From an uncultured Bacteroidota bacterium (GTDB lineage Bacteria > Bacteroidota > Bacteroidia > Bacteroidales > VadinHA17), in NCBI GenBank assembly GCA_903844815.1, contig CAIMVD010000270.1, positions 1 through 64,000 on the forward strand: DNA of 64,000 nt, read 5' to 3'. Below the pieces are notes generated by a model, which saw only the letters and a list, made by a program, of their open reading frames with translations, did not search any database and was not told the DNA's origin. Positions within the stretch are counted from its first letter, which is position 1; every line of letters starts with the position of its first letter. The position numbers and the translations under genes were made by a program. This document shows, piece by piece, positions 1 through 9,384 of the stretch.

Positions 1-1
1 G

Positions 2-79
2 GTTAATAAACCAGGAATTGTATATGTAGAAACTGGAAATAAGAAATATGGTTTGTCAGTCCGCTGTATCAAAGACTAG
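2..79 (+). CDS. C-terminal fragment of a FISUMP-domain-like protein (truncated by window edge)
   Basis: Frame 2 reads VNKPGIVYVETGNKKYGLSVRCIKD* ; the GLSVRCIKD ending resembles FISUMP domain C-termini. Confidence 0.6.
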   Translation, partial: VNKPGIVYVETGNKKYGLSVRCIKD

Positions 80-205
80 CAAATAAAATGAAGCGCAAAT
101 AACTACACACGACCTGCTCGTTTAGAATTAGACCCAAATATTTACATTTTGAAATAAGCTATTCTATTAATTTTTTGTAAAAAAGCTGTAAGCTTGATAA
201 CTAAT

Positions 206-1501
206 TCACTTACTGATCTTTATATGATTTTTGTTAAAACTTTCCAGTTTATAATAAGCTAGAAGAAAAGCAAAAACCGGAAAGAAAGTTATTCCTGCCA
301 GCCTGTTCAGCACTGTCTCGAACGTAAAAAAGACCACCATCATTATTATGAATAATCCCAGAAGAAGATTTCTTTCCGAAATTGCAGAATATACCATATA
401 TGATATGAGTGATAGAAATATCAGTATTCCTACAATCCCATTCTCAAGCAGGATTTCAAGAAACTGGTTATGAGCATTCAGGTTATCGTAATATCCGTCT
501 ACATAACCCCGTTTTTTAAATTCCTTTTTAAGTTCCTCTGAAGCATCGCCTGTCCCTACTCCGAGAATCAGATTAGATCCGATAACTCCAAAGGCAGATT
601 TCCAGATCAGGTATCTTGTATCTTTCGAAAATGTCCCAGTAACTCCTGAACTTGACAATTCTTCGATTGAATATTTAATACGATCATTAGTCTTAAGCAT
701 CACAACTGATCCCAAACCTGCAATTACAAGTACAATGACAATCAAAGATTTTGAAACCCTGCGGTAAAACTTGAGAACAAAGTATAAGGATAACACGATA
801 AAGCCTGCCATTACTCCTGCCCTAGAGGAAAGCAGATAAATAACAATTATAAAAACAAGAGCAGAAAATAACCATAAATATCTTTTGGAATGAGACAGAT
901 TCAAATCGAAAACTGATTCAAGGGAAATCAGGGCCGACAGTAATACGTACATTGAAAGATAAGAGGGATGCACAATTGAGGAAAGCCTTGCTCCCATAAA
1001 AAAATTCTCATAGGTGTACAGTTCATGATAAGCATTGAAGATCCACTTTCCGTCCTTATAAACGAGTGAATTGTGAAGGGCATTACAAAAACAGTATAAC
1101 AGGTAAAGAAAGACAGAAATACCAAATACACGTAATATCAGTTTTACATTCCCTTCAATCTTGCATCCCGGATAAAACAAGACCATCGGAAAAAGCAACA
1201 TTGAGAGCCTTTTAAAAATACGTTCAAAACCCGAATTAAGAGAGTTTGCTAATAATAACCCTCCTGTTTGCCATAGAAATAAGGAGAGAAATAACAAGAA
1301 GAGAATTGCAGGCTGATTTCCTTTGAAAGTAAATTTACTGAAACCCTGACGATTTTCAAAAATCCATAGTAACCCCCATAATATCATGAAGGGCGGTAAC
1401 CAATGAATATATAACGGCAGTACTACTATACACGACAAGCACGCATAAAATGTTAGTGACCCGTTAACAGAAAGCTCCTTAAACCTCATTTTTTTAATCA
1501 A
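206..1501 (-). CDS. O-antigen ligase / polymerase family membrane protein (Wzy-like)
   Basis: 431 aa, many TM segments; 'GVGTGDASEELKKEF...NLNAHNQFLEILLENGIVG' typical of the Wzy_C/O-antigen ligase family. Confidence 0.85.
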   Translation of the reverse strand: MIKKMRFKELSVNGSLTFYACLSCIVVLPLYIHWLPPFMILWGLLWIFENRQGFSKFTFKGNQPAILFLLFLSLFLWQTGGLLLANSLNSGFERIFKRLSMLLFPMVLFYPGCKIEGNVKLILRVFGISVFLYLLYCFCNALHNSLVYKDGKWIFNAYHELYTYENFFMGARLSSIVHPSYLSMYVLLSALISLESVFDLNLSHSKRYLWLFSALVFIIVIYLLSSRAGVMAGFIVLSLYFVLKFYRRVSKSLIVIVLVIAGLGSVVMLKTNDRIKYSIEELSSSGVTGTFSKDTRYLIWKSAFGVIGSNLILGVGTGDASEELKKEFKKRGYVDGYYDNLNAHNQFLEILLENGIVGILIFLSLISYMVYSAISERNLLLGLFIIMMVVFFTFETVLNRLAGITFFPVFAFLLAYYKLESFNKNHIKISK

Positions 1502-1536
1502 TAAGTGATAACAGCCATTTAAAACGGCCAGGCTGA

Positions 1537-1800
1537 TCAGAAATTGTTAAGAAATTCAGCAACCTGAACTATATCTGATTCAGTATGAGAAACCGATATT
1601 GGAAGACTCAGAGTCGTCGAATGTATTTCCTCTGAAACAGGGAAGCTCTGATCCTTCAGACATAACATTGCTTTTTGCCTGTGAGGGGGAACAGGATAAT
1701 GAATTTCAGTCACCTCCCCATTATCGAGGAGATATTTTTTCAAAATAAACTGCTACAAGATCCCGTTTGTGTTTGGTAATCCGGGTTCCAGAAGCACACA
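1537..1800 (-). pseudogene. C-terminal remnant of DegT/DnrJ/EryC1/StrS aminotransferase (FdtB-like)
   Basis: [14 protein letters not shown]...[34 protein letters not shown] aligns with the C-terminus of the intact aminotransferase at 27505-28587; upstream RITKHKRDL in another frame implies a frameshift; no N-terminal domain. Confidence 0.85.
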
Positions 1801-2042
1801 CCTGGATGGCGTATCAAGATGAAAAACCTCATCAAAACTGCCATTATTATTGTAGATCTTGCATTCGCCCTTAATACAAACTGCTGCATGTACTGTACTA
1901 TGATGCCTGTGCCCTCCCCTCACAGAACTATCAACACCTAGATATAGAAAACCCTCTGGATAGTGAAAGGAAGTACATCCTCAATCACAGTAAGGTTTCC
2001 CCTGCTATCTGTATGTGTCTCGAGATCTATTATATACGCCAT
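1785..2042 (-). pseudogene. Remnant of FdtA/QdtA-like sugar 3,4-ketoisomerase (cupin), frameshifted and 3'-truncated
   Basis: Minus strand reads ETHTDSRGNLTVIEDVLPFTIQRVFYI, then after an apparent 1-nt deletion GVDSSVRGGHRHHSTVHAAVCIKGECKIYNNNGSFDEVFHLDTPSRCVLLEPG; matches the intact cupin at 29334-29705. Confidence 0.85.
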
Positions 2043-2044
2043 AA

Positions 2045-3028
2045 TTATTTATTTATTTTCAGCACGTTATATCCGAGTTGTTCCTTCAAAAAGCTTTTGA
2101 CTCTCTCCTTTATTCCCTTCCCTCCGTACCTGAAATAGCCCGTTGAATATTCAGGAAATAAATCATGTAAAAATTGTTCCTTTTTTGCAATATTAATTGC
2201 ATAAACTGTATAAAAAAGTTCTCTAATATCCTCTGGAATTATATACCAACCTATATCGAAACTGTCGTCGCCAATAATTTTGACATACTGATAGTGATAA
2301 AAGACAACCTTGAATTCTGATCCTGAGCTCTTAAGCCTGCCATTGATAATATTCCCATCTCCCGAGAATGAATAGTTTGTAACATTCCAGGGGGCAACTC
2401 CTCCTCCATGATTTTGCAGAATATGCACATTATCGTAAATATCAGGCCATTCGTCAAGATATTTCTGATCCCCGAATTTACCATCCTCATACCTTGCATA
2501 GCACCATTCTATGCATTGGTTTTTCCATCTTTCGAGGACCTTAAGGCTGTTTTCTTCATTCGTAAAAGTCATAAACTGAACACAAAACCTTCCGGCTTTT
2601 TTCTCACCATGAAGCTTTGCCAGAATTGAAAACCTGTGCTCAGTAACAAGAACATTCCCTCCTGACGAAACAAGTTCATCTGTAAGAACTGAAGGATCAG
2701 ACCAGAAAATCAAGTCGGCATCGACGTAAGTGAATTCAGGCAAACCTTTAATCTTAATAAGGTGCCAGAGTACCGAAGGTGTCGATGTCCAGCAATATTC
2801 TGCCTTACTCCTGTTTCCTTTCACCTCTTTCAGTTCCTTATTCTCAAATTCTGAAAGAGGTACGACGGTAACATTTTTCAATTTTAGATGACTTAGGATA
2901 CTCCATGAAAGATCATCAAAGGCAAAAATAAACAGATGATATGAAGATGACCATTCTTCAAGAGATTCATGCATTAACAACCCACGTGAAAGATAAAACG
3001 AATCGAAAAGGGTACAGTAGTATCTCAT
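2045..3028 (-). CDS. Glycosyltransferase-like protein (GT-A fold, DxD-like 'YVDADL')
   Basis: 327 aa; homologous to 26495-27478 (shared YCTxFDxxYLxR, VEHRFS, DQKYLDxWPxxY motifs). Confidence 0.7.
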   Translation of the reverse strand: MRYYCTLFDSFYLSRGLLMHESLEEWSSSYHLFIFAFDDLSWSILSHLKLKNVTVVPLSEFENKELKEVKGNRSKAEYCWTSTPSVLWHLIKIKGLPEFTYVDADLIFWSDPSVLTDELVSSGGNVLVTEHRFSILAKLHGEKKAGRFCVQFMTFTNEENSLKVLERWKNQCIEWCYARYEDGKFGDQKYLDEWPDIYDNVHILQNHGGGVAPWNVTNYSFSGDGNIINGRLKSSGSEFKVVFYHYQYVKIIGDDSFDIGWYIIPEDIRELFYTVYAINIAKKEQFLHDLFPEYSTGYFRYGGKGIKERVKSFLKEQLGYNVLKINK

Positions 3029-3061
3029 TTATTTAAATGATTATCAGAATATTGAAAGCAA

Positions 3062-4726
3062 TCACTTTTTAATTCTGAAACCTGATTGGAGATTCCGCCC
3101 CCTGACTTCAATCTTTTCCAATGGATAAGGAACACATGGAATTTCTGTATCAAAACAGCCTCCTTCAGGTATCGGTACCTTGTATGAAAATCCTGAATTG
3201 AGTTCCCGTGTTTCAACCTTCCCGAAAGGAGCAGGAATTACCCATAAACGCGGAGAGCTGATTACCTCAACTGGAGTCATTATGCGCCGGCCAATAATAA
3301 TAATCAGGAATAAAAGAAGGCCCGCCCTCGATATGCTGTAGAAAAAATCCTTATTCCGCTTTAATGCTAATCCTGCAAGGTATGATAATGTAAGAGAAAA
3401 TCCGGTGAAGAGAAATCCGTATGCAAACCTGGGGTCAGGTGCCATTATGAACCAGAAAAGCAGACTGGCGAGGATCACAGCCTGTAATGCAGCCAACCTG
3501 TAATCCCCCCTGAAAATCATAATGCATGTAGCTACTACCGACAGCAGGTTAACAACCAGAATTATCTTGCTGTCTGAATTCAATGCTTTGAACCACAAAG
3601 GAGTCCATTCAGTGAATTTCATCTTTTCAACCTCCTGATAAGATACTGTGGAAACCTTCGCCCAGCCGCTGATTTCGCGCTTCATACTATTTGCCTCCTC
3701 AATAGGAATCTTCCAGTCAACATCGAAGATATCAACCTCAGGATATGGATAAACCGGATAACCCGATAAATAGTAATTTCTTATCAGAAAAGGAGAGAGT
3801 ACAAGAACTCCCAACATTACTGAGAGAAGTGCCTTTTTGAAAAAATCCCTTTGCATTACCAGGGGAAGTAACAAAAGGATAAAGAGGGAGCTAAGCTTAA
3901 ATGAAACTGTTGTGAATACAAGCAGATTTATTAAAATTACCCTTCTGAAATCAGGTTCCTCGTTTCGAAAATAAATCCCGGCAAGAATAGCAAAAAGGTA
4001 TAGGATAAATATTGAACAAATTATGTCCGGCGCCGGTGAATTCAGATCGGAAAGAAGAATGTACAGGCTGATAAGCAAAAGCAGCATAAAGAAAAGAGCA
4101 TGCCAGATTGCATTTTTCCTGAATTCACCCACTGCAAGAATTACAAGCTTTAATGAAAGAATCAGAAACAGAAAACCGTTAAGTGGAAAAATCAGGACCT
4201 CTCCTATTCTGAAGGTAAACATTCCTGAAACAACAAAGAACATGGAGTTGAAGGCCAGACGTCCATGGATATTACCGAGACCCGGAACAACAGCGAATTT
4301 CCTTACCCATTGAATAGATTGCGCATGATATGATTCGGTGTCACCAAGGGATATGCGACGGGCTACTGCCATTAAAATGAGAATGAAAATCGATAATAAA
4401 AAATAAAGTTCCGGTTTGCTGAAACTGCATTTATTGATCCAAAAATCACCTGCAAGTTTCCTAAACTGATCCCTTTTTATTACAATAATAATTATTGAGG
4501 CAACAGACCATATAATCAGAATTACAGTACCTACAGGAAACCATATTGACAGGAATCCCGTGATAACAGAAATCACCGCAAAACCGGTAAATATGAGCTC
4601 ATCCCATTCCGGTGTGCCATAAGAAGCCCCTCCCTTGCTATAATATCTAACTACAGCAAGGGTCAGATATCCTGTAACAAGAAAATTTAGTAAAGCAACC
4701 AGCCAGGCTAATAAAACAAGAATCAT
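3062..4726 (-). CDS. Polytopic membrane protein, LIC_10190-like / GT-C type candidate glycosyltransferase
   Basis: 554 aa, multiple TM; loop motif 'GDTESYHAQSIQWVRKFAVVPGLGNIHGRLAFNS'. Confidence 0.6.
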   Translation of the reverse strand: MILVLLAWLVALLNFLVTGYLTLAVVRYYSKGGASYGTPEWDELIFTGFAVISVITGFLSIWFPVGTVILIIWSVASIIIIVIKRDQFRKLAGDFWINKCSFSKPELYFLLSIFILILMAVARRISLGDTESYHAQSIQWVRKFAVVPGLGNIHGRLAFNSMFFVVSGMFTFRIGEVLIFPLNGFLFLILSLKLVILAVGEFRKNAIWHALFFMLLLLISLYILLSDLNSPAPDIICSIFILYLFAILAGIYFRNEEPDFRRVILINLLVFTTVSFKLSSLFILLLLPLVMQRDFFKKALLSVMLGVLVLSPFLIRNYYLSGYPVYPYPEVDIFDVDWKIPIEEANSMKREISGWAKVSTVSYQEVEKMKFTEWTPLWFKALNSDSKIILVVNLLSVVATCIMIFRGDYRLAALQAVILASLLFWFIMAPDPRFAYGFLFTGFSLTLSYLAGLALKRNKDFFYSISRAGLLLFLIIIIGRRIMTPVEVISSPRLWVIPAPFGKVETRELNSGFSYKVPIPEGGCFDTEIPCVPYPLEKIEVRGRNLQSGFRIKK

Positions 4727-4729
4727 ATT

Positions 4730-5458
4730 TTATGCTCTGAATAATCCATATTTTATTATACAGTAGATTGCTCCGAATCCATCTCTCCATCCAATTTTCT
4801 TTCCTTCTTCGTAACCCCTTCCATAATAGGAAATACCAACTTCATAAATCCTTATACCTGGAATCCTGGATATTTTAATCGTCACTTCCGGTTCAAACCC
4901 GAATTTATTCTCCTTAAGTTTTATCGACTTAAGCATGTGTGTGTTGAAGAGCTTGTAGCAGGTCTCCATATCGGTAAGGTTTAGATTCGAGAACATATTT
5001 GTAAGAAAGGTCAGAAATCTATTCCCGATTGAGTGCCAAAAGAAAAGAATCCGGTGTGGATTGCTACCCATGAAACGGGAGCCGTATACAACATCAGCAA
5101 AACCTGCCAGAACTGGTTTTAGAAGGTCATTATATTCACTCGGATCATATTCCATGTCGGCATCCTGAATAACAAGATATTCTCCCGTAGCGTCCGAAAT
5201 GCCAGTCCTGAGTGCAGCACCCTTGCCCATATTAACCGGATGCCGGAGACACCTGATATTCATTCCGGGGTTGTCATCGATGAATTGAACAATCGCTTCC
5301 AGGGTCTTGTCAGTAGAACAATCATTAACAATAATTACCTCCTTTTGAATACCTTTCACAAGTTCTACCTTTCCAATAGTGGTAAGTATCCTCGAGATGG
5401 TTGCCTCCTCGTTATAGACAGGAATAATTATCGAGAGAGTCGGAATTTTCATTTTCAA
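4730..5458 (-). CDS. Glycosyltransferase family 2 (dolichyl/polyprenyl-phosphate sugar synthase-like)
   Basis: LSIIIPVYNEEATISRIL...VNDCSTDKTLE...GKGAALRTGI...VIQDADMEYDPSEY. Confidence 0.85.
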   Translation of the reverse strand: MKMKIPTLSIIIPVYNEEATISRILTTIGKVELVKGIQKEVIIVNDCSTDKTLEAIVQFIDDNPGMNIRCLRHPVNMGKGAALRTGISDATGEYLVIQDADMEYDPSEYNDLLKPVLAGFADVVYGSRFMGSNPHRILFFWHSIGNRFLTFLTNMFSNLNLTDMETCYKLFNTHMLKSIKLKENKFGFEPEVTIKISRIPGIRIYEVGISYYGRGYEEGKKIGWRDGFGAIYCIIKYGLFRA

Positions 5459-5477
5459 TACAGACGCTTGTTTATTT

Positions 5478-7007
5478 CTAATTTAGCCCATATAAAGCAA
5501 AACGTGAAGTCTCAGTCAAGAGCCGATAATTCTGATTAAAATCAAGAACAGACGATTCGGCAAATCGATTTCTGAGACCCTTATCGAGAAAAATCAAGAG
5601 CCCTGGTGCCATACCTTTATTATCAAATAAGTTTCCGCTGAAGTAAGAATTCCAGCCTTCAACATAGACCTGGTTTGCCTCCAATTCGTCTTTCCTGACA
5701 AAGCTATATCCCGATAACCGGATATCACTTGTAACGGCCAGCCATGTTTTAAGTGAGACTGAAAGTTCATACGATTCAACCGGATCGGCAATAAGAAGCA
5801 CAGGTTTCTCTTTTACTGCTTTGTCAGAAATTGCTTCTAGCAGGATCCCTGTCTCTTTTCCGTCATTGGTGAATTCAGCAGCTGCAGTTCCGGCTGAAAT
5901 AAACTGTGGAACAAACACTAAAAATGAAGCAACGATTGCAGTTTTCCTTAATAATTGTGATTCAGTTTTAAAATTAACCAGAACAATAATTATGAGGTAG
6001 GCAAACCCGATGGTGGAAGGCAGGAGGTATCTCTCTTCAAGTCCGGTTGAGGAGTAAAGAATAAGGTTTGGGACAGCGATCAACAGCAGAAAAAAAACCG
6101 GTTCTGTCAATGATATCAAAAGCCCTTTCCAACCTCTGTATAAACCTATCAAGAAAAGAATTAATACAAATATCAGAGGAAACAGGTAGAGCTTTCCCAG
6201 GATAAGAAAAGAAAAAATCATGTTTTGAACCGTACTTCCTATACTCTGCCCTTCTGAGGCATAACCGGTTCCCACAAAAAGAAAGATATATGCAAGCCCC
6301 GCACCCACTGCAATGAGTGGTACCGACAGGTAAAGGTTTCTGAAAGCTGCCTTGTAAATATTTATGTTATTGTTCCTCGCATACATTGATACTTTTAAGA
6401 AAAGAATAGCCGGAACAACCAGGAGGAAACTCTCCTTTGTGAATGCTGCCAGAAGCAAAAACATGATGAATAGAATATTATGTTTAACAGTTCCGGAACT
6501 ATCAAAGGATAGTGACATGAACAGGAAAGAGAGACCAAGGAATGCCATGGCCAGACCTTCCCCCGGTCCCAGTCGCCAAAGTACAGCTGTTTGCGGGCCA
6601 ATAAAGATCACTGTAATAAATAATAAAGCGCCGGATAAGCTGAACCTTAGATTTCGGGCAGCCAGATAAAAGGATATCAGTGCGACAGCAAAAAGAAATC
6701 CGTGATATATGGACCACAGACGGAAATTGGTTCCAAATATTTTGGTCTCGGCAATCCTGTGAATTATATAAATGGGACGGAATCTTGTATTTCCTTTTAT
6801 ATCGTTCTTTAGCCACTCTCCTGCTACAGAAACCAAAGAATTAGTCTGTAATTCCTTGTCAATTGTCAGAACCTCATGATCATCAACAAAATGAAAGCCT
6901 GAGTTCATTGTTCCCGAAACCAGCAGGAAAACGAATACCCCCAGCGTAATAAGAGCTGAAACAGAAAACCCTGATCTTAGTCCTGGATTTTTTATCTTAA
7001 ATGTCAT
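5478..7007 (-). CDS. Polytopic membrane protein, candidate GT-C glycosyltransferase
   Basis: 509 aa, many TM; early acidic loop 'GFHFVDDHEVLTID' consistent with GT-C type enzymes; overlaps upstream GT2 by 4 nt. Confidence 0.5.
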   Translation of the reverse strand: MTFKIKNPGLRSGFSVSALITLGVFVFLLVSGTMNSGFHFVDDHEVLTIDKELQTNSLVSVAGEWLKNDIKGNTRFRPIYIIHRIAETKIFGTNFRLWSIYHGFLFAVALISFYLAARNLRFSLSGALLFITVIFIGPQTAVLWRLGPGEGLAMAFLGLSFLFMSLSFDSSGTVKHNILFIMFLLLAAFTKESFLLVVPAILFLKVSMYARNNNINIYKAAFRNLYLSVPLIAVGAGLAYIFLFVGTGYASEGQSIGSTVQNMIFSFLILGKLYLFPLIFVLILFLIGLYRGWKGLLISLTEPVFFLLLIAVPNLILYSSTGLEERYLLPSTIGFAYLIIIVLVNFKTESQLLRKTAIVASFLVFVPQFISAGTAAAEFTNDGKETGILLEAISDKAVKEKPVLLIADPVESYELSVSLKTWLAVTSDIRLSGYSFVRKDELEANQVYVEGWNSYFSGNLFDNKGMAPGLLIFLDKGLRNRFAESSVLDFNQNYRLLTETSRFALYGLN

Positions 7008-7939
7008 TCAATACTGCTTTCACTTATTATGTAATTAGGTCTCTTTTTTGATTCGATGAAAAGGTTACCCAGATATTCACCGATTATTCCCAGGATAATC
7101 AGCTGTATCCCTCCAATGAAAGTGACCATGAAGAACACCGATGTCCAACCTTCAACCGACCTGTCGGTAAAGAACTTGATATAGAGAGAATAAAAGCCGT
7201 ACAACAATGAAAAGAGAGCAAAAACGACTCCAATCAATGAAGAAATCCTTAGTGGTTTAATACTGAAGCCTGTAATTCCCGACAATGCGAGTGAGAACAT
7301 CTTCTTACCGGAATACCTTGTGGTGCCCCACACTCTTTCCTGCGGAGTATATTCAATGCCAGCCTGCCTGAATCCTAACCATTTTACCATTCCCCTGAAG
7401 AAGATTGCGTTTTCTCCAAAGCGTCGTAACTCCATCACTGCACGTCTGTCGAGAAGTCTGAAATCGGCCTCTCCCTGCTCAAAACTAATGTCGGAAAGTG
7501 AATTCATCAGTTTATAGAATGACCAACCTGTAACTCTCTTAAGAATAGATGTTCTGGATCCGTCTTTTCTTATAGTATATACAATGTCAAATCCCTCATT
7601 CCATTTCCTGACAAGTTCGGGAATAAGCTCAGGAGGATGCTGCATGTCACCATCCATTGTAATGATACAATTACCGGAAGCATACATAAGTCCGGCCCTC
7701 AGGGCATTCTGGTGACCAAAATTCCTTGAAAATGAGAGGAAATTGATCTTTTTATTTGTCGAATGAAGCTCCTTAAGAATTGCAAGGCTGTTATCGTTGC
7801 TTCCGTCATCTATAAACAGCAGTTCAAAATCAGGATAATCGTTTAAAATCCCAAGCAACTTATTTGCAATGATCTTCAGACAGCCCTCTTCATTAAAGAC
7901 GGGAATTATCACTGATACTTTGAAATTACTCTCCCTCAT
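7004..7939 (-). CDS. Glycosyltransferase family 2, GtrB/ArnC-like with two C-terminal TM helices
   Basis: VSVIIPVFNEEGCL...FIDDGSNDNS...NFGHQNALRAGL...TMDGDMQHPPELIPEL; C-terminal TM pair and GEYLGNLFIESKKRP. Confidence 0.9.
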   Translation of the reverse strand: MRESNFKVSVIIPVFNEEGCLKIIANKLLGILNDYPDFELLFIDDGSNDNSLAILKELHSTNKKINFLSFSRNFGHQNALRAGLMYASGNCIITMDGDMQHPPELIPELVRKWNEGFDIVYTIRKDGSRTSILKRVTGWSFYKLMNSLSDISFEQGEADFRLLDRRAVMELRRFGENAIFFRGMVKWLGFRQAGIEYTPQERVWGTTRYSGKKMFSLALSGITGFSIKPLRISSLIGVVFALFSLLYGFYSLYIKFFTDRSVEGWTSVFFMVTFIGGIQLIILGIIGEYLGNLFIESKKRPNYIISESSIE

Positions 7940-8011
7940 AAATATTTAAAATGAATCCCTGGTTTATCGAATATAATAATTTGTCTATTTCCCTTTTTTT
8001 ACCCCACTGAA

Positions 8012-8444
8012 GGGCATAGCCGTCAAGCTAAGGAGTCTGAAAACAGGTTGGGATTAGATAAGGCAAGATAACCAGATAATTAAGATGATATTAAGAGTAA
8101 AAACTCTCCCCTCCTCGGGATGACAAATTATTTGTGTGCATGAGGGGGGAAGGAAGCAGCGGCGATTCAATAGTAATTTTATCAGTCATCAACATTCAGG
8201 TGAATCGCCGCTGCTTCCTTCCCCCCTTGTCCTCCCAAAAACCCATGTCATCCTGAATTCTTCCGCTCAAAGAAATAAGTATTTAACCGAAATCTTTCAA
8301 GCGGAAGAATGAAGGATCTCTCAATTCTAAACAGATTACAGAAGTAATATACTAAGTAAAATGTGTATAAAGATTAGCTTCAAAAGGAGGGGAAATTTTT
8401 AATCCGCATTTCCAATTCCTATCTTAGCTTGACAGCTATGTCCC
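8012..8444. repeat. ~430-bp intergenic block bounded by near-perfect ~21-bp inverted repeats
   Basis: gggcatagccgtcaagctaag (8012-8032) versus cttagcttgacagctatgtccc (8423-8444); inverted with one mismatch and one 1-nt gap. Confidence 0.75.
8143..8227. repeat. Perfect 27-bp inverted repeat with 31-bp loop
   Basis: aggggggaaggaagcagcggcgattca (8143-8169) / tgaatcgccgctgcttccttcccccct (8201-8227). Confidence 0.95.
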
Positions 8445-8583
8445 ATGGGGGGGCTTTATAAGTAACAACCTATCAATAAATCATCTCAATTAAATTTTTG
8501 GGTAAAAGACAAGAGACCAAATTTAAATGATTCACTGGCACCAACCAAGCCAATCCCTTTCAAAAAACGGCAATGAAGGTTTC

Positions 8584-9381
8584 CTACTTCAACGAAAAAA
8601 TAAACCCTTTAAATTCCGACCGTATATTCGCTTTATCGAGTGCATCAAATTCCATAACCAGATCATAATCCCGTGTCAGTGCTGAGATAAATTTATCCTT
8701 ATTGAAAAACCTGCAGGGATAGCTGCCTGAATAGATCCGGGGATTTACCTTTTGAACTGTTATCCGGTCTTTCCCGCTGACGAACGGAGTCCTGTCGATT
8801 ATAATATACCTAATTCCAAGCAATTTTACCTTCTCGAGTATCAAAAACGGATCTTCGAGGTACTGCAAAACGCTTGAAAACAGCGCCACATTTACTTTGT
8901 AGGATTTGCAGCACTCGTCAATGGAATCGAAAAAATGAAGCCTTTCATCTTCAAAATGCTTCTTTCCTGATTTTACAAAACCCTGCTGTTCCACCACAGA
9001 CCAGTTGACCTCAGGAAGTGAATCAAGAAATTTCCTGTTCTGGTAATAGGCAGAGCCAAGCGAACCTCCGAAATCAAGAATATTGATTCTACCATTATTA
9101 AGTGCAGCCACCCACATCAAGGCTGCCAGAAGAGGGTAAGAGTATTGCACTTCATCAAATAGAAATGAATCCCTTTCGCAGGCGGCTTCTCCTGACTTGA
9201 CAAGCAGGGATGATTCTTCCACCTTTTTTAAAATTGCATCGGCATTATACCCTGAACAACTTGCACTTGCTTCGTTCCAGTTGGAATAGTTACCATGCCA
9301 GCCATAAAAAATTCCTGTAACCGCCCTGATTAAACTGCCGGGAAGTACTCGTTTTACAGCATTCCGTAAATTAAATTTCAT
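8584..9381 (-). CDS. TIGR04325-family putative methyltransferase
   Basis: GWHGNYSNWNEASASCSGYNADAIL...LDFGGSLGSAYYQNRKFL...SSVLQYLEDP characteristic of the family. Confidence 0.8.
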   Translation of the reverse strand: MKFNLRNAVKRVLPGSLIRAVTGIFYGWHGNYSNWNEASASCSGYNADAILKKVEESSLLVKSGEAACERDSFLFDEVQYSYPLLAALMWVAALNNGRINILDFGGSLGSAYYQNRKFLDSLPEVNWSVVEQQGFVKSGKKHFEDERLHFFDSIDECCKSYKVNVALFSSVLQYLEDPFLILEKVKLLGIRYIIIDRTPFVSGKDRITVQKVNPRIYSGSYPCRFFNKDKFISALTRDYDLVMEFDALDKANIRSEFKGFIFSLK

Positions 9382-9384
9382 AGC

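Noticed and set aside
3025-3216. 63-aa minus-strand ORF between glycosyltransferase and LIC_10190-like gene
   Set aside because: Alternative frame overlapping the 3' end of 3062-4726; no independent support
4023-4313. Plus-strand 96-aa ORF in the track
   Set aside because: Fully antisense to the convincing LIC_10190-like gene 3062-4726; arginine/serine-rich shadow translation without recognisable motifs
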